Below, one piece after another: positions 34,728 through 44,913 of a DNA stretch of 64,000 bases. The DNA is from Agromyces sp. Marseille-P2726 (GTDB lineage Bacteria; Actinomycetota; Actinomycetes; Actinomycetales; Microbacteriaceae). The DNA is taken from positions 434,001-498,000 of the forward strand of contig NZ_CADDWM010000014.1 of assembly GCF_902809835.1 (NCBI RefSeq), in the 5' to 3' direction. The notes under the pieces are model-generated. The model ran no database searches, was not told the DNA's origin, and saw only the letters and a list, made by a program, of their open reading frames with translations. Numbering within the stretch: position 1 is the stretch's first letter; each line of letters opens with the position of its first letter. The translations under genes were made by a program, and so were the position numbers.

Positions 34728-35495
34728 TCAGTCCTGGCCGAGCGTGCCCAGGTACAGGCCGATGACCTTCGGGTCGTTCAGCAGGTCGCGACCCGTTCCG
34801 GTGTAGGCATCACGGCCCTGGTCGAGCACGTAGCCGCGGTCGCAGATCTGCAGGCAGCGACGGGCGTTCTGCTCCACCATGATGGTCGTCACGCCCGCTC
34901 GGTTGATCTCCTTGACGCGCAGGAACGCCTCGTCCTGGCGGACCGGTGAGAGTCCGGCCGACGGCTCGTCGAGCAGCAGCACGTGGGGGCCCATCATGAG
35001 CGCTCGCGACATCGCGACCATCTGCCGCTCACCGCCCGACAGTGAGCCGGCGCGCTGGGTGAGTCGCTTGCCGAGCTCGGGGAAGATGTCGACGACGAAC
35101 GCGAGCCGCTCCTTGAGCCCCTTGGGCTTCTGGAAGAGGCCCATCTCGAGGTTCTCCTGGATGGTCAGCGAGGGGAACACGTTGTTCGTCTGGGGGACGA
35201 ATCCGACGCCCTTGGCGACGAGCTTGTTCGCCTTGAGGTTCGTGATCTCCTCGCCGTTGAGGCGGATCTTCCCCTCGCGCACCTTCACGAGCCCGAAGAT
35301 CGCCTTCAGGAGGGTCGACTTGCCGGCACCGTTGGGGCCGATGATGCCGATCAGCTCACCCTGCCTCGCCACGAGCGAGCACGAGTTCAGGATGTTCACG
35401 CCTGGCAGGTAGCCCGCTGTGACGGTGTCGACCTCGACGACCGTGTCGGTCTCGGCTTCGAGCACCGCGCTGGCGGTGGGTTCACTGTTCGTCAT
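34728..35495 (-). CDS. livF: Branched-chain amino acid ABC transporter ATP-binding protein LivF
   Basis: This is one of the two ATPases of a Liv-type importer. The 255-residue product has Walker A GPNGAGKST, the Q-loop VPQTNNVFPSLT, the ABC signature LSGGERQMVA and Walker B LLLDEPSAGLS, plus the LivF-type EQNARRCLQICDRGYVLDQG. About 16 additional N-terminal residues precede the core. It overlaps livG by 14 bases. It is the last gene of the minus-strand operon livH-livM-livG-livF. Confidence 0.93.
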   Translation of the reverse strand: MTNSEPTASAVLEAETDTVVEVDTVTAGYLPGVNILNSCSLVARQGELIGIIGPNGAGKSTLLKAIFGLVKVREGKIRLNGEEITNLKANKLVAKGVGFVPQTNNVFPSLTIQENLEMGLFQKPKGLKERLAFVVDIFPELGKRLTQRAGSLSGGERQMVAMSRALMMGPHVLLLDEPSAGLSPVRQDEAFLRVKEINRAGVTTIMVEQNARRCLQICDRGYVLDQGRDAYTGTGRDLLNDPKVIGLYLGTLGQD

Positions 35496-36396
35496 CGATG
35501 AGCTCCTTCAACACCTCGACGTTCTCCGTGTCGGTCGCGCCGAGGTCGGTGTCGTGATGCGCACCGAGGTACGCGTCGATCACGGCCGGGTCCTCCATGA
35601 CCGTGTGCGGATCGCCCTCTGCGACGATCCTGCCCTCGGCCATCACGATCACCCAGTCGGCGATGTGGCGCACCATGTGCATGTCGTGCTCGACGAAGAG
35701 CACCGTCATGCCCTGCGACTTGAGATCGAGGATGTGATCGAGGAGCGACTGCGTGAGGGCGGGGTTCACGCCCGCCATCGGCTCGTCGAGCATGACGAGG
35801 GTCGGGTCGCTCATGAGCGCTCGGGCCATCTCGAGGAGCTTGCGCTGTCCGCCCGAGAGGCTCGCCGCGTAATCCTCCTTCTTGGCGTCGAGCTTGAAAC
35901 GCACGAGGAGTTCCTCGGCCTTGGCCTCGATCTCGTCCTCCTGCTTGCGCCAGACGAACGGCAGGATCGAACGGAACAGGCTCTCACCGGTCTGCCCCTT
36001 GGCACCCAGCTTCATGTTGTCCATGACGGTGAGCAGGCCGAGCGCCTTCGTGAGCTGGAAGGTGCGGATGAGCCCCATCCTGGCGACCCGATAGGCAGGC
36101 ACGTGGGCGAGCGATCGACCGTCGAACTCCCACTTGCCCTCGTCGGGCTTGTCGAACCCCGTGAGCAGGTTGAAGAACGTGGTCTTGCCGGCACCGTTCG
36201 GGCCGATGAGGGCGGTGATGGCGCCACGCGGGATCTCGACGTGGTCGACATCGACCGCCGTGAGCCCCCCGAAGGTGCGCTTGACGCCGTCGGCGGTGAG
36301 GATCGGGTCGACCTTGCGGACGCCCGGCTCGGCTTCGCCGACGTGGAGGCCGGTGCTCTTGACCGGCTTGGCCGTGGGAGTGACGTTACTTGACAA
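35482..36396 (-). CDS. livG: Branched-chain amino acid ABC transporter ATP-binding protein LivG
   Basis: The second ATPase of the importer. In 304 residues I see Walker A GPNGAGKTTFFN, the LivG-type RTFQLTKALG block, the signature LSGGQRKLLEMARAL and Walker B VMLDEPMAGVNP, then FVEHDMHMVRHIADWVIVMAEG. It has a longer N-terminus (about 35 residues) and an acidic C-terminal tail (about 25) compared with E. coli LivG. The start overlaps livM by 11 bases. Confidence 0.93.
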   Translation of the reverse strand: MSSNVTPTAKPVKSTGLHVGEAEPGVRKVDPILTADGVKRTFGGLTAVDVDHVEIPRGAITALIGPNGAGKTTFFNLLTGFDKPDEGKWEFDGRSLAHVPAYRVARMGLIRTFQLTKALGLLTVMDNMKLGAKGQTGESLFRSILPFVWRKQEDEIEAKAEELLVRFKLDAKKEDYAASLSGGQRKLLEMARALMSDPTLVMLDEPMAGVNPALTQSLLDHILDLKSQGMTVLFVEHDMHMVRHIADWVIVMAEGRIVAEGDPHTVMEDPAVIDAYLGAHHDTDLGATDTENVEVLKELIDDEQ

Positions 36397-37369
36397 AGGC
36401 CAGCTCCTTCTTGTTCCCGAAGATGCCCTGAGGCCTGAATATGACGATCAACATGATCGCGATGCCGACGAGGATGAACCGGAGCTGACCGGCCTGCACC
36501 TGCGTCATGAACGGGAACCAACCCACCTCGACCGCTCGGGCGACGAAGCCCGAGAAGAAGGACAGCAGCACCCAGAAGATCATCGATCCCACGATGGGTC
36601 CGAAGATCGTGGCGGCCCCGCCGAGCAGCAGGATCGCGTAGATGAAGAACGTGAGCGACGTCTGGTAGTTCGCCGGCACGACCGCGCGCGGCATGATGAA
36701 GATCATACCCGCGAACGTGCCGTAGACCCCACCGAGGATGAGGCTCTGCATCTTGTAGGAATAGACGTTCTTGCCCAATGCGCGCACCGCGTCCTCGTCC
36801 TCGCGGATGCCCTTGATGACGCGCCCCCAGGGGCTGCGCATGATGAGCCACGTGAGCAGTGCGAACAGCACCACGAGCGTCCAGCCGACGATGCGGATCC
36901 ACCAGTCGAACGCGTTGTAGGTGAAGGGCCCGAACCCGTAGGTGCCCGGTGGGATCGGGTTGAGGGCGGCGAGACCGGTCTTGTAGCCCTGGAGGCCCGT
37001 CGCCGACCCGGTGATCGCGTCGAACGTGTTCGTCGTGAAGATGAGCCGCAGGATCTCGGCCGCGGCGATCGTCACGATCGCCAGGTAGTCGGCTCGCAGA
37101 CGCAGGGTCGGGATACCGAGGATCAGGGCGAAGATCACGGATGCCCCGATCGCGACGAGCACGGCCGCCCACACCGGGAACCCGAAGCTCAGGGTGGAGA
37201 TGGCGTATCCGTACGCACCGAGCGCCATGAAGCCCGCCTGACCGAAGTTCAGGAGGCCCGTGTAGCCGAAGTGGATGGCCAGGCCGAGTGCGGCCAGCGC
37301 ATACGCGGCGGTCGTGGGGCTGATGAGCTCCTGTGCCGCGTTGGAGAAGATCGTAATCCAGTCGATCAT
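36386..37369 (-). CDS. livM: Branched-chain amino acid ABC transporter permease LivM
   Basis: This is a membrane subunit with roughly nine to ten hydrophobic segments over 327 residues, starting MIDWITIFSNAAQELISPTT. The conserved LNFGQAGFMALGAYGYA block and the EAA-like loop region SPWGRVIKGIREDEDAVRALGKNV identify it as LivM. The C-terminus ends in LFRPQGIFGNKKELAF-type sequence. It lies 12 bases downstream of livH, with GGAGGACC upstream of the start. Confidence 0.92.
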   Translation of the reverse strand: MIDWITIFSNAAQELISPTTAAYALAALGLAIHFGYTGLLNFGQAGFMALGAYGYAISTLSFGFPVWAAVLVAIGASVIFALILGIPTLRLRADYLAIVTIAAAEILRLIFTTNTFDAITGSATGLQGYKTGLAALNPIPPGTYGFGPFTYNAFDWWIRIVGWTLVVLFALLTWLIMRSPWGRVIKGIREDEDAVRALGKNVYSYKMQSLILGGVYGTFAGMIFIMPRAVVPANYQTSLTFFIYAILLLGGAATIFGPIVGSMIFWVLLSFFSGFVARAVEVGWFPFMTQVQAGQLRFILVGIAIMLIVIFRPQGIFGNKKELAFVK

Positions 37370-37381
37370 GGTCGGTCCTCC

Positions 37382-38740
37382 TTAGCCGATTCTCTCGCGG
37401 CGACCGAGGATGCCCTGCGGTCGGAACAGCAGCACGACGATGAGCACGACGAGCGCCCCCACGTACTTCATGTCGGACGGGATCCAGAGGGTCGACATCT
37501 CGATGAACAGGCCCACGATGAGTGAGCCCACGAGCGCGCCGAACGCCGTGCCGAGTCCGCCGAGCACCACCGCCGCGAAGATCAGCAGCAGGATCTGGAA
37601 GCCCATGTCCCAGCTCACACCCGGGCGGAAGTACGCCCAGAGGACGCCGGCGAGGCCGGCGAGCGCCGCACCCGAGACCCAGACGATCCGGATGACCCGG
37701 TCGACGTCGATGCCGCTGGCGGCGGCGAGGCTGGCGTTGTCGGCGACTGCGCGCGTCGCCTTGCCGATGCGGGTGCGCAGCAGGAAGTAGGCGACCGCGA
37801 CGAGCACGACGATGCTCGTCGTCATGCTCGCGATGTCGATCCACGACAGGGAGATGGGTCCGAGCTGGATGTCGGACGGAGCGGTGGCACCGGGCAGCTG
37901 CTGGGTGCCACCGCCGTAGATGAACTGGTACGTGTACCGAAGGGCCAGCGAGAGGCCGATGCTCACGATCATGAGGGGGATGAGGCCGACGCCTCGACGG
38001 CGCAGCGGTTTCCAGAGCCCCGCGTCGAGCACCCAGCCGAGGAGTGCGCTCAGCACGATGGCGATGGCGATCGCGATCCAGATCGGCAGGGCGAGGTCCA
38101 CCCCGAAGGTCAGCACCATGAGGGCGCCGAACGTGACCATCTCGGCGTGCGCGAAGTTCGAGAGTCCGGTCGTGCCGAAGATGAGGGACAGCCCGATCGC
38201 GGCGAGCGCAAGAAGCAGGCCGAAGTTCAGCCCGTTGACGAGCCGGATGAGCACCTGGGCGAACAGCCCGGTCGTCTGGCGTTCACCCTCGCCGATGAAG
38301 AAGTTGACCGCCTTGATGCCGGTGAGCCCGAACTCCGCCTCCACGGTGGCGCCGCCCTCGGTGACGGCGACACCCTCGGGCAGGGTGTCCTCGTCGAGCG
38401 TGACCTCGTACGTGGCCCTCTCGGGCACTCCGATGCGCCACTTGCCCTCTGCGTCGGTCTCGGTCTCTGCCTCGAAGCCGTTGCCCTCGACGGTGATGCG
38501 AACGCCCTCGAGCGGTTCGTCCTCGAAGGTGACGTTGCCGGTGAAGAAGTTCTCGAACTCCTCCTCCTCAGCAGGCGCTGTCGGCTCCTCGGTCTGCTCT
38601 GCTGCCGGGGCCGGACTCACTTCCTCCGCCATCGCAGGGGACGCTGCGATGCCGGACAGGGTGAGTGCGGACAACAGGATTCCGAGGAGTATGAGCCACC
38701 TCCCGGGTGACCGTCGGGCGACTGTTTGAGTGGGTTCCAC
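37382..38740 (-). CDS. livH: Branched-chain amino acid ABC permease LivH with fused exported beta domain
   Basis: The C-terminal part (about 157-452) is a LivH permease: LNFGLLLALAAIGLSLIFGTTGLSNFAHAE, the EAA-like RTRIGKATRAVADNASLAAASGID, and LFRPQGILGRR at the end. Ahead of it lies a signal peptide (1-38, ending ASPAMA), an acidic Pro/Glu linker (39-66) and a beta-rich segment (67-150) resembling carboxypeptidase-regulatory-like domains (GNVTFEDEPLEGVRITVEGNG; TDAEGKWRIGVP). The total of 452 residues compares with about 300 in ordinary LivH. GGAGG (38744-38748) supports the GTG start. The extra domain would face outward and could contact the lipoprotein receptor; that is inference. Confidence 0.88.
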   Translation of the reverse strand: MEPTQTVARRSPGRWLILLGILLSALTLSGIAASPAMAEEVSPAPAAEQTEEPTAPAEEEEFENFFTGNVTFEDEPLEGVRITVEGNGFEAETETDAEGKWRIGVPERATYEVTLDEDTLPEGVAVTEGGATVEAEFGLTGIKAVNFFIGEGERQTTGLFAQVLIRLVNGLNFGLLLALAAIGLSLIFGTTGLSNFAHAEMVTFGALMVLTFGVDLALPIWIAIAIAIVLSALLGWVLDAGLWKPLRRRGVGLIPLMIVSIGLSLALRYTYQFIYGGGTQQLPGATAPSDIQLGPISLSWIDIASMTTSIVVLVAVAYFLLRTRIGKATRAVADNASLAAASGIDVDRVIRIVWVSGAALAGLAGVLWAYFRPGVSWDMGFQILLLIFAAVVLGGLGTAFGALVGSLIVGLFIEMSTLWIPSDMKYVGALVVLIVVLLFRPQGILGRRERIG

Positions 38741-40468
<1,728 letters not shown>

Positions 40469-40516
40469 TCGGGCGCCGAGCGAGGAGCAGCCCCGGGTGC
40501 ACGCGGCTGATGCCGC

Positions 40517-40561
40517 GTCTCGATACGCGTCGCGCTGCTCGCGGCGCTACTCGACGACCGG
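40517..40561 (-). repeat. Dispersed intergenic palindrome, copy 5
   Basis: GTCTCGATACGCG...GCGCTACTCGACGACCGG on the plus strand has the same ends as copies 1-4. It lies between guaB and the minus-strand patB. Confidence 0.75.
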
Positions 40562-40630
40562 GTCGTCGCGCTGCGCGCGGCGCTCCTCGACGACCGGTGG
40601 GCGCGCGGCGCTCCGCGACGACCGGGTGGG
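40562..40630 (-). repeat. Two decayed partial copies of the dispersed palindrome
   Basis: Two truncated repeats of the right-hand portion (GCGGCGCTCCTCGACGACCGG at 40578-40597 region, and GCGGCGCTCCGCGACGACCGGG ending at 40626) follow copy 5 directly, up to the patB stop. Confidence 0.55.
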
Positions 40631-41782
40631 TCAGCGCGCCTCCGCGAGCCGCATCACCGCCTCCGCCAGCACCTCCGGCGTGCAGGCGAAGTTGAGTCTC
40701 GCGTGTCCCCGGCCGACGGATGCCCCGAAGTCGGGTCCGCTCGTGAGCGCGACCCTCGCGTGCTCGAGCGCGTAGACCGCGGGGTCGTCACCCCAGCCCA
40801 GCGCTGACAGGTCGAGCCACGCGAGGTAGGTGGCATCCGGCATCCGATAGCGGACGCCCGGCAGCTCGTCGGCGAGGAGGTCGGCGAGTAGGCGACGGTT
40901 GTCGTCGAGGCTCGCGAGCACGCCGTCGAGCCAGTGGCCGCTCTCGCGGAACGCAGCGACCGTGGCAATGGCGCCGAACTGGCTCATGCGCCACGAGACC
41001 TCCTCGGGCATCGCCGCACGTACCGCATCCCCGCGGGCACTCGCCGTGACGATGAGCGCGGCCTTCAGTCCGGCGATGTTGAACGCCTTGGTCGCCGCGG
41101 TGACGGCGACGCCCCACTCGCGCGCGGCATCCGACACCGTGAGGAACGGCGTGTACGGGCTCGCCGGTCGCGCGAGCGGGCCGTGGACCTCGTCGGCGAC
41201 GATCGTGACGCCGAAGCGCGCGGCAAGATCGGCGAGCGCGGCGAGCTCGACCGGCGTCGGATTGATGCCGATGGGGTTGTGCGGGTTGCAGAGCACCATG
41301 GCGCGGGCACCGGCCGCGAAGGCGGCCTCCAGGCCCGCGAGGTCGAGCGACCAGCCCTCGTCGATGCCCCCGCGCATGGGCACCTCGACGACGGTGCCGC
41401 CGGCCTCCGCGACCAGGGCGGAGAACGGCGGATAGACGGGCGGTGTGATGACGATGCCGTCGCCGGGATCCGTGACGCGCCGCAGCACCTCGACGATGCC
41501 CATGCTCACGTCGGCCGTGCACGTGGTGCGGGCCGGGTCGACATCCCACCCGAGGCGTGCGGCGGCGAACGCCTGGAACGACTCGGCGACGTGGTGCCCG
41601 CCGGCCGCATACCCGGTGTCGGATCGCTCGATCGCCGCGTGCAGCGCGTGCGCGATGGGCTCCGCGAGCGGGTAGTCCATCTCGGCGACGGGTAGCGGTA
41701 GCACGTCGGGCGGGAACGCCCGCCACTTCGCGCTGGTGCGAGTGCGGAGGACGTCGATCGGGTCTGCGGCGATGCGTTGCAT
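40631..41782 (-). CDS. patB: MalY/PatB family PLP-dependent aminotransferase (cystathionine beta-lyase type)
   Basis: This is a fold type I PLP enzyme of 383 residues. The PLP lysine Lys232 lies in AATKAFNIAGLK, preceded by VADEVHGPL, the MalY/PatB signature (usually SDEIH). The substrate region PLPVAEMDYPLAEPI near 29-43 and CNPHNPIG are typical. Family members cleave cystathionine or related C-S compounds; some are regulators. The exact substrate is unknown. It is convergent to guaB and divergent from the ABC-F gene. Confidence 0.85.
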   Translation of the reverse strand: MQRIAADPIDVLRTRTSAKWRAFPPDVLPLPVAEMDYPLAEPIAHALHAAIERSDTGYAAGGHHVAESFQAFAAARLGWDVDPARTTCTADVSMGIVEVLRRVTDPGDGIVITPPVYPPFSALVAEAGGTVVEVPMRGGIDEGWSLDLAGLEAAFAAGARAMVLCNPHNPIGINPTPVELAALADLAARFGVTIVADEVHGPLARPASPYTPFLTVSDAAREWGVAVTAATKAFNIAGLKAALIVTASARGDAVRAAMPEEVSWRMSQFGAIATVAAFRESGHWLDGVLASLDDNRRLLADLLADELPGVRYRMPDATYLAWLDLSALGWGDDPAVYALEHARVALTSGPDFGASVGRGHARLNFACTPEVLAEAVMRLAEAR

Positions 41783-41856
41783 GCCTCCAGCTTGCCCTCC
41801 GTCGACAGGACCCCGAACACCGCAGGATGCGAGGTGGCGACGGATCCCCCGCAGCG

Positions 41857-41862
41857 GTAGTC
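41857..41862 (+). promoter_or_regulatory. Promoter candidate for the ABC-F gene
   Basis: TAGTCT (about 41857-41862) belongs to the same TAGNNT class as the leaderless promoters but lies 54 bases before the ATG at 41917, so a short leader is expected. Confidence 0.4.
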
Positions 41863-41916
41863 TGAACGGCTGCCTCAGCGCGCCGCGGCGGATGTCGCGA
41901 ATCGAACGGATCCACC

Positions 41917-43617
41917 ATGGGCTTCATCGACGTCAACGGCGTCTCCTTCTCCCTGCCCGACGGGCGCCCGCTGCTCGCCGACCTCGCCTTCCGCGTGACG
42001 GAGGGGAAGACGACCGCGCTCATCGGCGCGAATGGCGCGGGCAAGTCGACCCTGCTCCGGATCATCCGGGGCGACCTCCGCCCCGACGAGGGCAGCGTGC
42101 AGGTCGAGGGCGGCCTCGGGGTCATGGACCAGTTCGTCGGCACCGGGCGCACGGCTCCCGTGGCGGAGGAGACGGTGGCGGGGCTGCTCGTGTCGGTGGC
42201 GCCGAGGCGCATCCGAGAGGCGGCGCTCGAGCTCGAGGCATCCGAGAACGCACTCATCGAGCGCGATGACAACGAGACCCAGATGCGGTACGCGTCGGCG
42301 CTCGCCGAGTACGCGGAAGCCGGCGGCTACGAGCAGGAGGTGGTGTGGGACCACTGCACCGTCACAGCCCTCGGCATCCCGTTCGAGCGCGCGAAGTGGC
42401 GCGACCTCGCCAGCCTTTCGGGTGGCGAGCAGAAGCGCCTCGCCCTCGAGGCGCTGCTGCGCGGGCCCGAGCAGGTGCTGCTGCTCGACGAGCCCGACAA
42501 CTCGCTGGACGTGCCGGGCAAGCGCTGGCTCGAGGCGCAGCTCCGGGCGACGCCCAAGACCGTGCTGCTCGTGTCGCACGACCGCGAACTGCTCGCCCGA
42601 GCCGCCGACCGCATCGTGACGCTCGAGCTCGGGGCCGCGGGCAACACCGCGTGGGTGCACGGCGGCAGCTTCGAGGGCTACCACGAGGCTCGCGAGGCGC
42701 GCTTCGCCCGGCTCGACGAGCTGCGCCGCCGCTGGGACGAGCAGCACGCCGCGCTGAAGACGCTCGTCGCGACCCTGAAGGTGAAGGCGACGTACAACGA
42801 CGGCATGGCATCCCGATACCAAGCTGCCGTGACGCGCCTGCGCAGGTTCGAGGATGCGGGGCCGCCCGAGGAGCGCCCGCCCGACAAGGCCGTGTCCATG
42901 CGACTGCGCGGATCGCGCACGGGCAAGCGCGCCGTGGTGTGCGAGCGGCTCGAGCTCACCGGTCTCATGCGCCCGTTCGACCTCGAGGTCTGGTACGGCG
43001 ACCGCGTGGCGGTGCTCGGGTCGAACGGCTCGGGCAAGTCGCACTTCCTGCGGCTGCTCGCCGGCGGCGGCACGGAACCCGATCGCCTGCTCGGGCATGT
43101 GACCACCGTCGGCGAGACCCTCGCCCGCGTGCCGCACGAGGGCCGAGCCGTGCTGGGTGCGCGCGTCGTGCCGGGATGGTTCGCGCAGAACCACGAGCAC
43201 CCCGAGTTCGTCGGACGCACACTCCTCGACATCCTGCATCGGGGCGATGCAGATCGCGAGGGCATGGCGCGCGAGGCGGCGAGCTCGGCGCTCGACCGGT
43301 ACGGGCTCGCGGGCTCCGCGCTGCAGCGCTTCGAATCGCTGTCGGGCGGCCAGCAGGCGCGGCTGCAGATCCTGCTGCTCGAGCTCTCGGGCGCGACGCT
43401 GCTGCTGCTCGACGAGCCCACCGACAATCTCGACCTCGTCTCGGCCGAGGCGCTCGAGGACGCGCTCGAACGGTTCGACGGCACGGTGCTCGCGGTCACG
43501 CACGACCGCTGGTTCACGCGCAGCTTCGACCGGTTCCTCGTGTTCCGCTCCAACGGCGAGGTCGTCGAGACCGACGCGCCCGTCTGGGACGAGGCACGCG
43601 TCGTCCGCGCTCGCTGA
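41917..43617 (+). CDS. ABC-F family ATPase
   Basis: ABC-F proteins have two fused ABC ATPase domains and no membrane part; they act on the ribosome. In 566 residues, domain 1 has Walker A GANGAGKST (37-45), the signature LSGGEQKR (about 167-174) and LLLDEPDNSLD. Domain 2 has GSNGSGKS (about 368-375), LSGGQQAR and LLLDEPTDNLD. An intervening arm (about 250-300) is rich in Arg/Glu. Whether it is a housekeeping translation factor or an antibiotic-protection type cannot be told from sequence alone. It stands alone. Confidence 0.9.
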   Translation: MGFIDVNGVSFSLPDGRPLLADLAFRVTEGKTTALIGANGAGKSTLLRIIRGDLRPDEGSVQVEGGLGVMDQFVGTGRTAPVAEETVAGLLVSVAPRRIREAALELEASENALIERDDNETQMRYASALAEYAEAGGYEQEVVWDHCTVTALGIPFERAKWRDLASLSGGEQKRLALEALLRGPEQVLLLDEPDNSLDVPGKRWLEAQLRATPKTVLLVSHDRELLARAADRIVTLELGAAGNTAWVHGGSFEGYHEAREARFARLDELRRRWDEQHAALKTLVATLKVKATYNDGMASRYQAAVTRLRRFEDAGPPEERPPDKAVSMRLRGSRTGKRAVVCERLELTGLMRPFDLEVWYGDRVAVLGSNGSGKSHFLRLLAGGGTEPDRLLGHVTTVGETLARVPHEGRAVLGARVVPGWFAQNHEHPEFVGRTLLDILHRGDADREGMAREAASSALDRYGLAGSALQRFESLSGGQQARLQILLLELSGATLLLLDEPTDNLDLVSAEALEDALERFDGTVLAVTHDRWFTRSFDRFLVFRSNGEVVETDAPVWDEARVVRAR

Positions 43618-43645
43618 GTCGCAGTCCGTGGAGGGCACGGTTCGG

Positions 43646-43657
43646 TAGGGTTGACGG
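43646..43657 (+). promoter_or_regulatory. Leaderless promoter of the GuaB3-type gene
   Basis: TAGGGT (43646-43651) lies 6 bases before the GTG at 43658 (TAGGGTTGACGGGTG). Confidence 0.65.
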
Positions 43658-44782
43658 GTGACCCAGGAGATCGAGATCGGCCGCTCGAAGCGGGGCCAGC
43701 GCGTCTATGCCTTCGACGACATCGCCATCGTTCCGAGCCGTCGCACCCGCGACCCCGAAGACGTCTCGATCGCCTGGTCGATCGATGCGTACCAGTTCGA
43801 CATCCCCTTCCTGGCCGCGCCCATGGACTCGGTCGTCTCGCCGCAGACGGCCATCATGATGGGCCGACTCGGCGGTGTCGGCGTGCTCGATCTCGAGGGG
43901 CTCTGGACCCGCTATGAAGACCCCGAGCCGGTGCTCGCCGAGATCCGCAACCTCTCGTCCGACCGGGCGACCGAGCGTATGCAGCAGCTCTACTCGGAGC
44001 CGGTCAAGCCCGACCTCGTAACGGCTCGACTCGCCGAGATCCGCGCCGCGGGCGTCACCGTGGCGGGGGCCCTCTCGCCGCAGCGCACGCAGGAGCTCTA
44101 CGAGACCGTGGTCGCGGCGGGCGTCGACCTGTTCGTCATCCGCGGCACCACGGTCTCTGCCGAGCACGTCTCGAAGAACCAGGAGCCGCTGAACCTCAAG
44201 AAGTTCATCTACGAGCTCGACGTGCCGGTCATCGTCGGCGGCGCGGCGACGTACACGGCGGCGCTGCACCTCATGCGCACCGGAGCTGCGGGCGTGCTCG
44301 TCGGCTTCGGCGGAGGGGCTGCATCGACCACTCGCCCGACCCTGGGCATCCACGCCGCGATGGCCACGGCGGTGGCGGATGTCGCTGGAGCGCGCCGTGA
44401 CTACCTCGACGAGTCGGGGGGTCGCTACGTGCATGTCATCGCCGACGGCGGCGTGGGCAAGTCGGGCGACATCGTCAAGGCGATCGCCTGCGGCGCCGAC
44501 GCGGTCATGCTGGGCGCCGCGCTGGCACGCGCGACGGACGCTCCCGGCGGTGGCTACCACTGGGGCCCCGAGGCGCATCACTCGAAGCTCCCTCGCGGGC
44601 AGCGCGTGCAGGTCGGGCAGGTCGCCTCGCTCGAGGAGGTGCTGTACGGGCCGGCCCCCGCCGCCGACGGGACTGCGAACCTCGTCGGCGCCCTGCGACG
44701 CTCGATGGCGACCACCGGGTACTCCGACCTGAAGGAGTTCCAGCGCGTCGAGGTCGTCGTCGCGCCCTACCCCGGCGCGTAG
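43658..44782 (+). CDS. guaB3: GuaB3 family IMP dehydrogenase-related protein
   Basis: An IMPDH/GMP-reductase-fold protein of 374 residues without CBS domains. The N-terminus (RGQRVYAFDDIAIVPSRRTRD) and the barrel blocks match the actinobacterial GuaB3 group. At the position of the catalytic loop, GFGGGAASTTR replaces [11 protein letters not shown], so the active-site cysteine is serine (Ser223). It is therefore unlikely to have ordinary IMPDH chemistry; a regulatory or different nucleotide-binding role is inferred. It is transcribed from a leaderless GTG and lies between the ABC-F gene and glpD. Confidence 0.88.
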   Translation: MTQEIEIGRSKRGQRVYAFDDIAIVPSRRTRDPEDVSIAWSIDAYQFDIPFLAAPMDSVVSPQTAIMMGRLGGVGVLDLEGLWTRYEDPEPVLAEIRNLSSDRATERMQQLYSEPVKPDLVTARLAEIRAAGVTVAGALSPQRTQELYETVVAAGVDLFVIRGTTVSAEHVSKNQEPLNLKKFIYELDVPVIVGGAATYTAALHLMRTGAAGVLVGFGGGAASTTRPTLGIHAAMATAVADVAGARRDYLDESGGRYVHVIADGGVGKSGDIVKAIACGADAVMLGAALARATDAPGGGYHWGPEAHHSKLPRGQRVQVGQVASLEEVLYGPAPAADGTANLVGALRRSMATTGYSDLKEFQRVEVVVAPYPGA

Positions 44783-44810
44783 CACCGACCGGAGGCCGAG
44801 CCTCCCGATC

Positions 44811-44861
44811 ACCTCCGAACCGAGCGCAGCAGCCCGCGAGCGATCGGAGGTCGGGTAGCGT
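44811..44861 (+). promoter_or_regulatory. glpD promoter with flanking inverted repeat
   Basis: TAGCGT (44856-44861) is the -10 candidate. ACCTCCGA (44811-44818) and TCGGAGGT (44844-44851) form an 8-bp inverted repeat around the -35 area, a possible operator. No clear -35 is visible. Confidence 0.4.
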
Positions 44862-44913
44862 TGAAGGCGATCGCGCGGCCATGCCCAGTGGCCGCGGAAA
44901 CGGGGTTACGACG

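Noticed and set aside
41875-43638. Minus-strand open frame across the ABC-F gene
   Set aside because: The plus strand has both Walker motifs and signatures; the minus frame has none.
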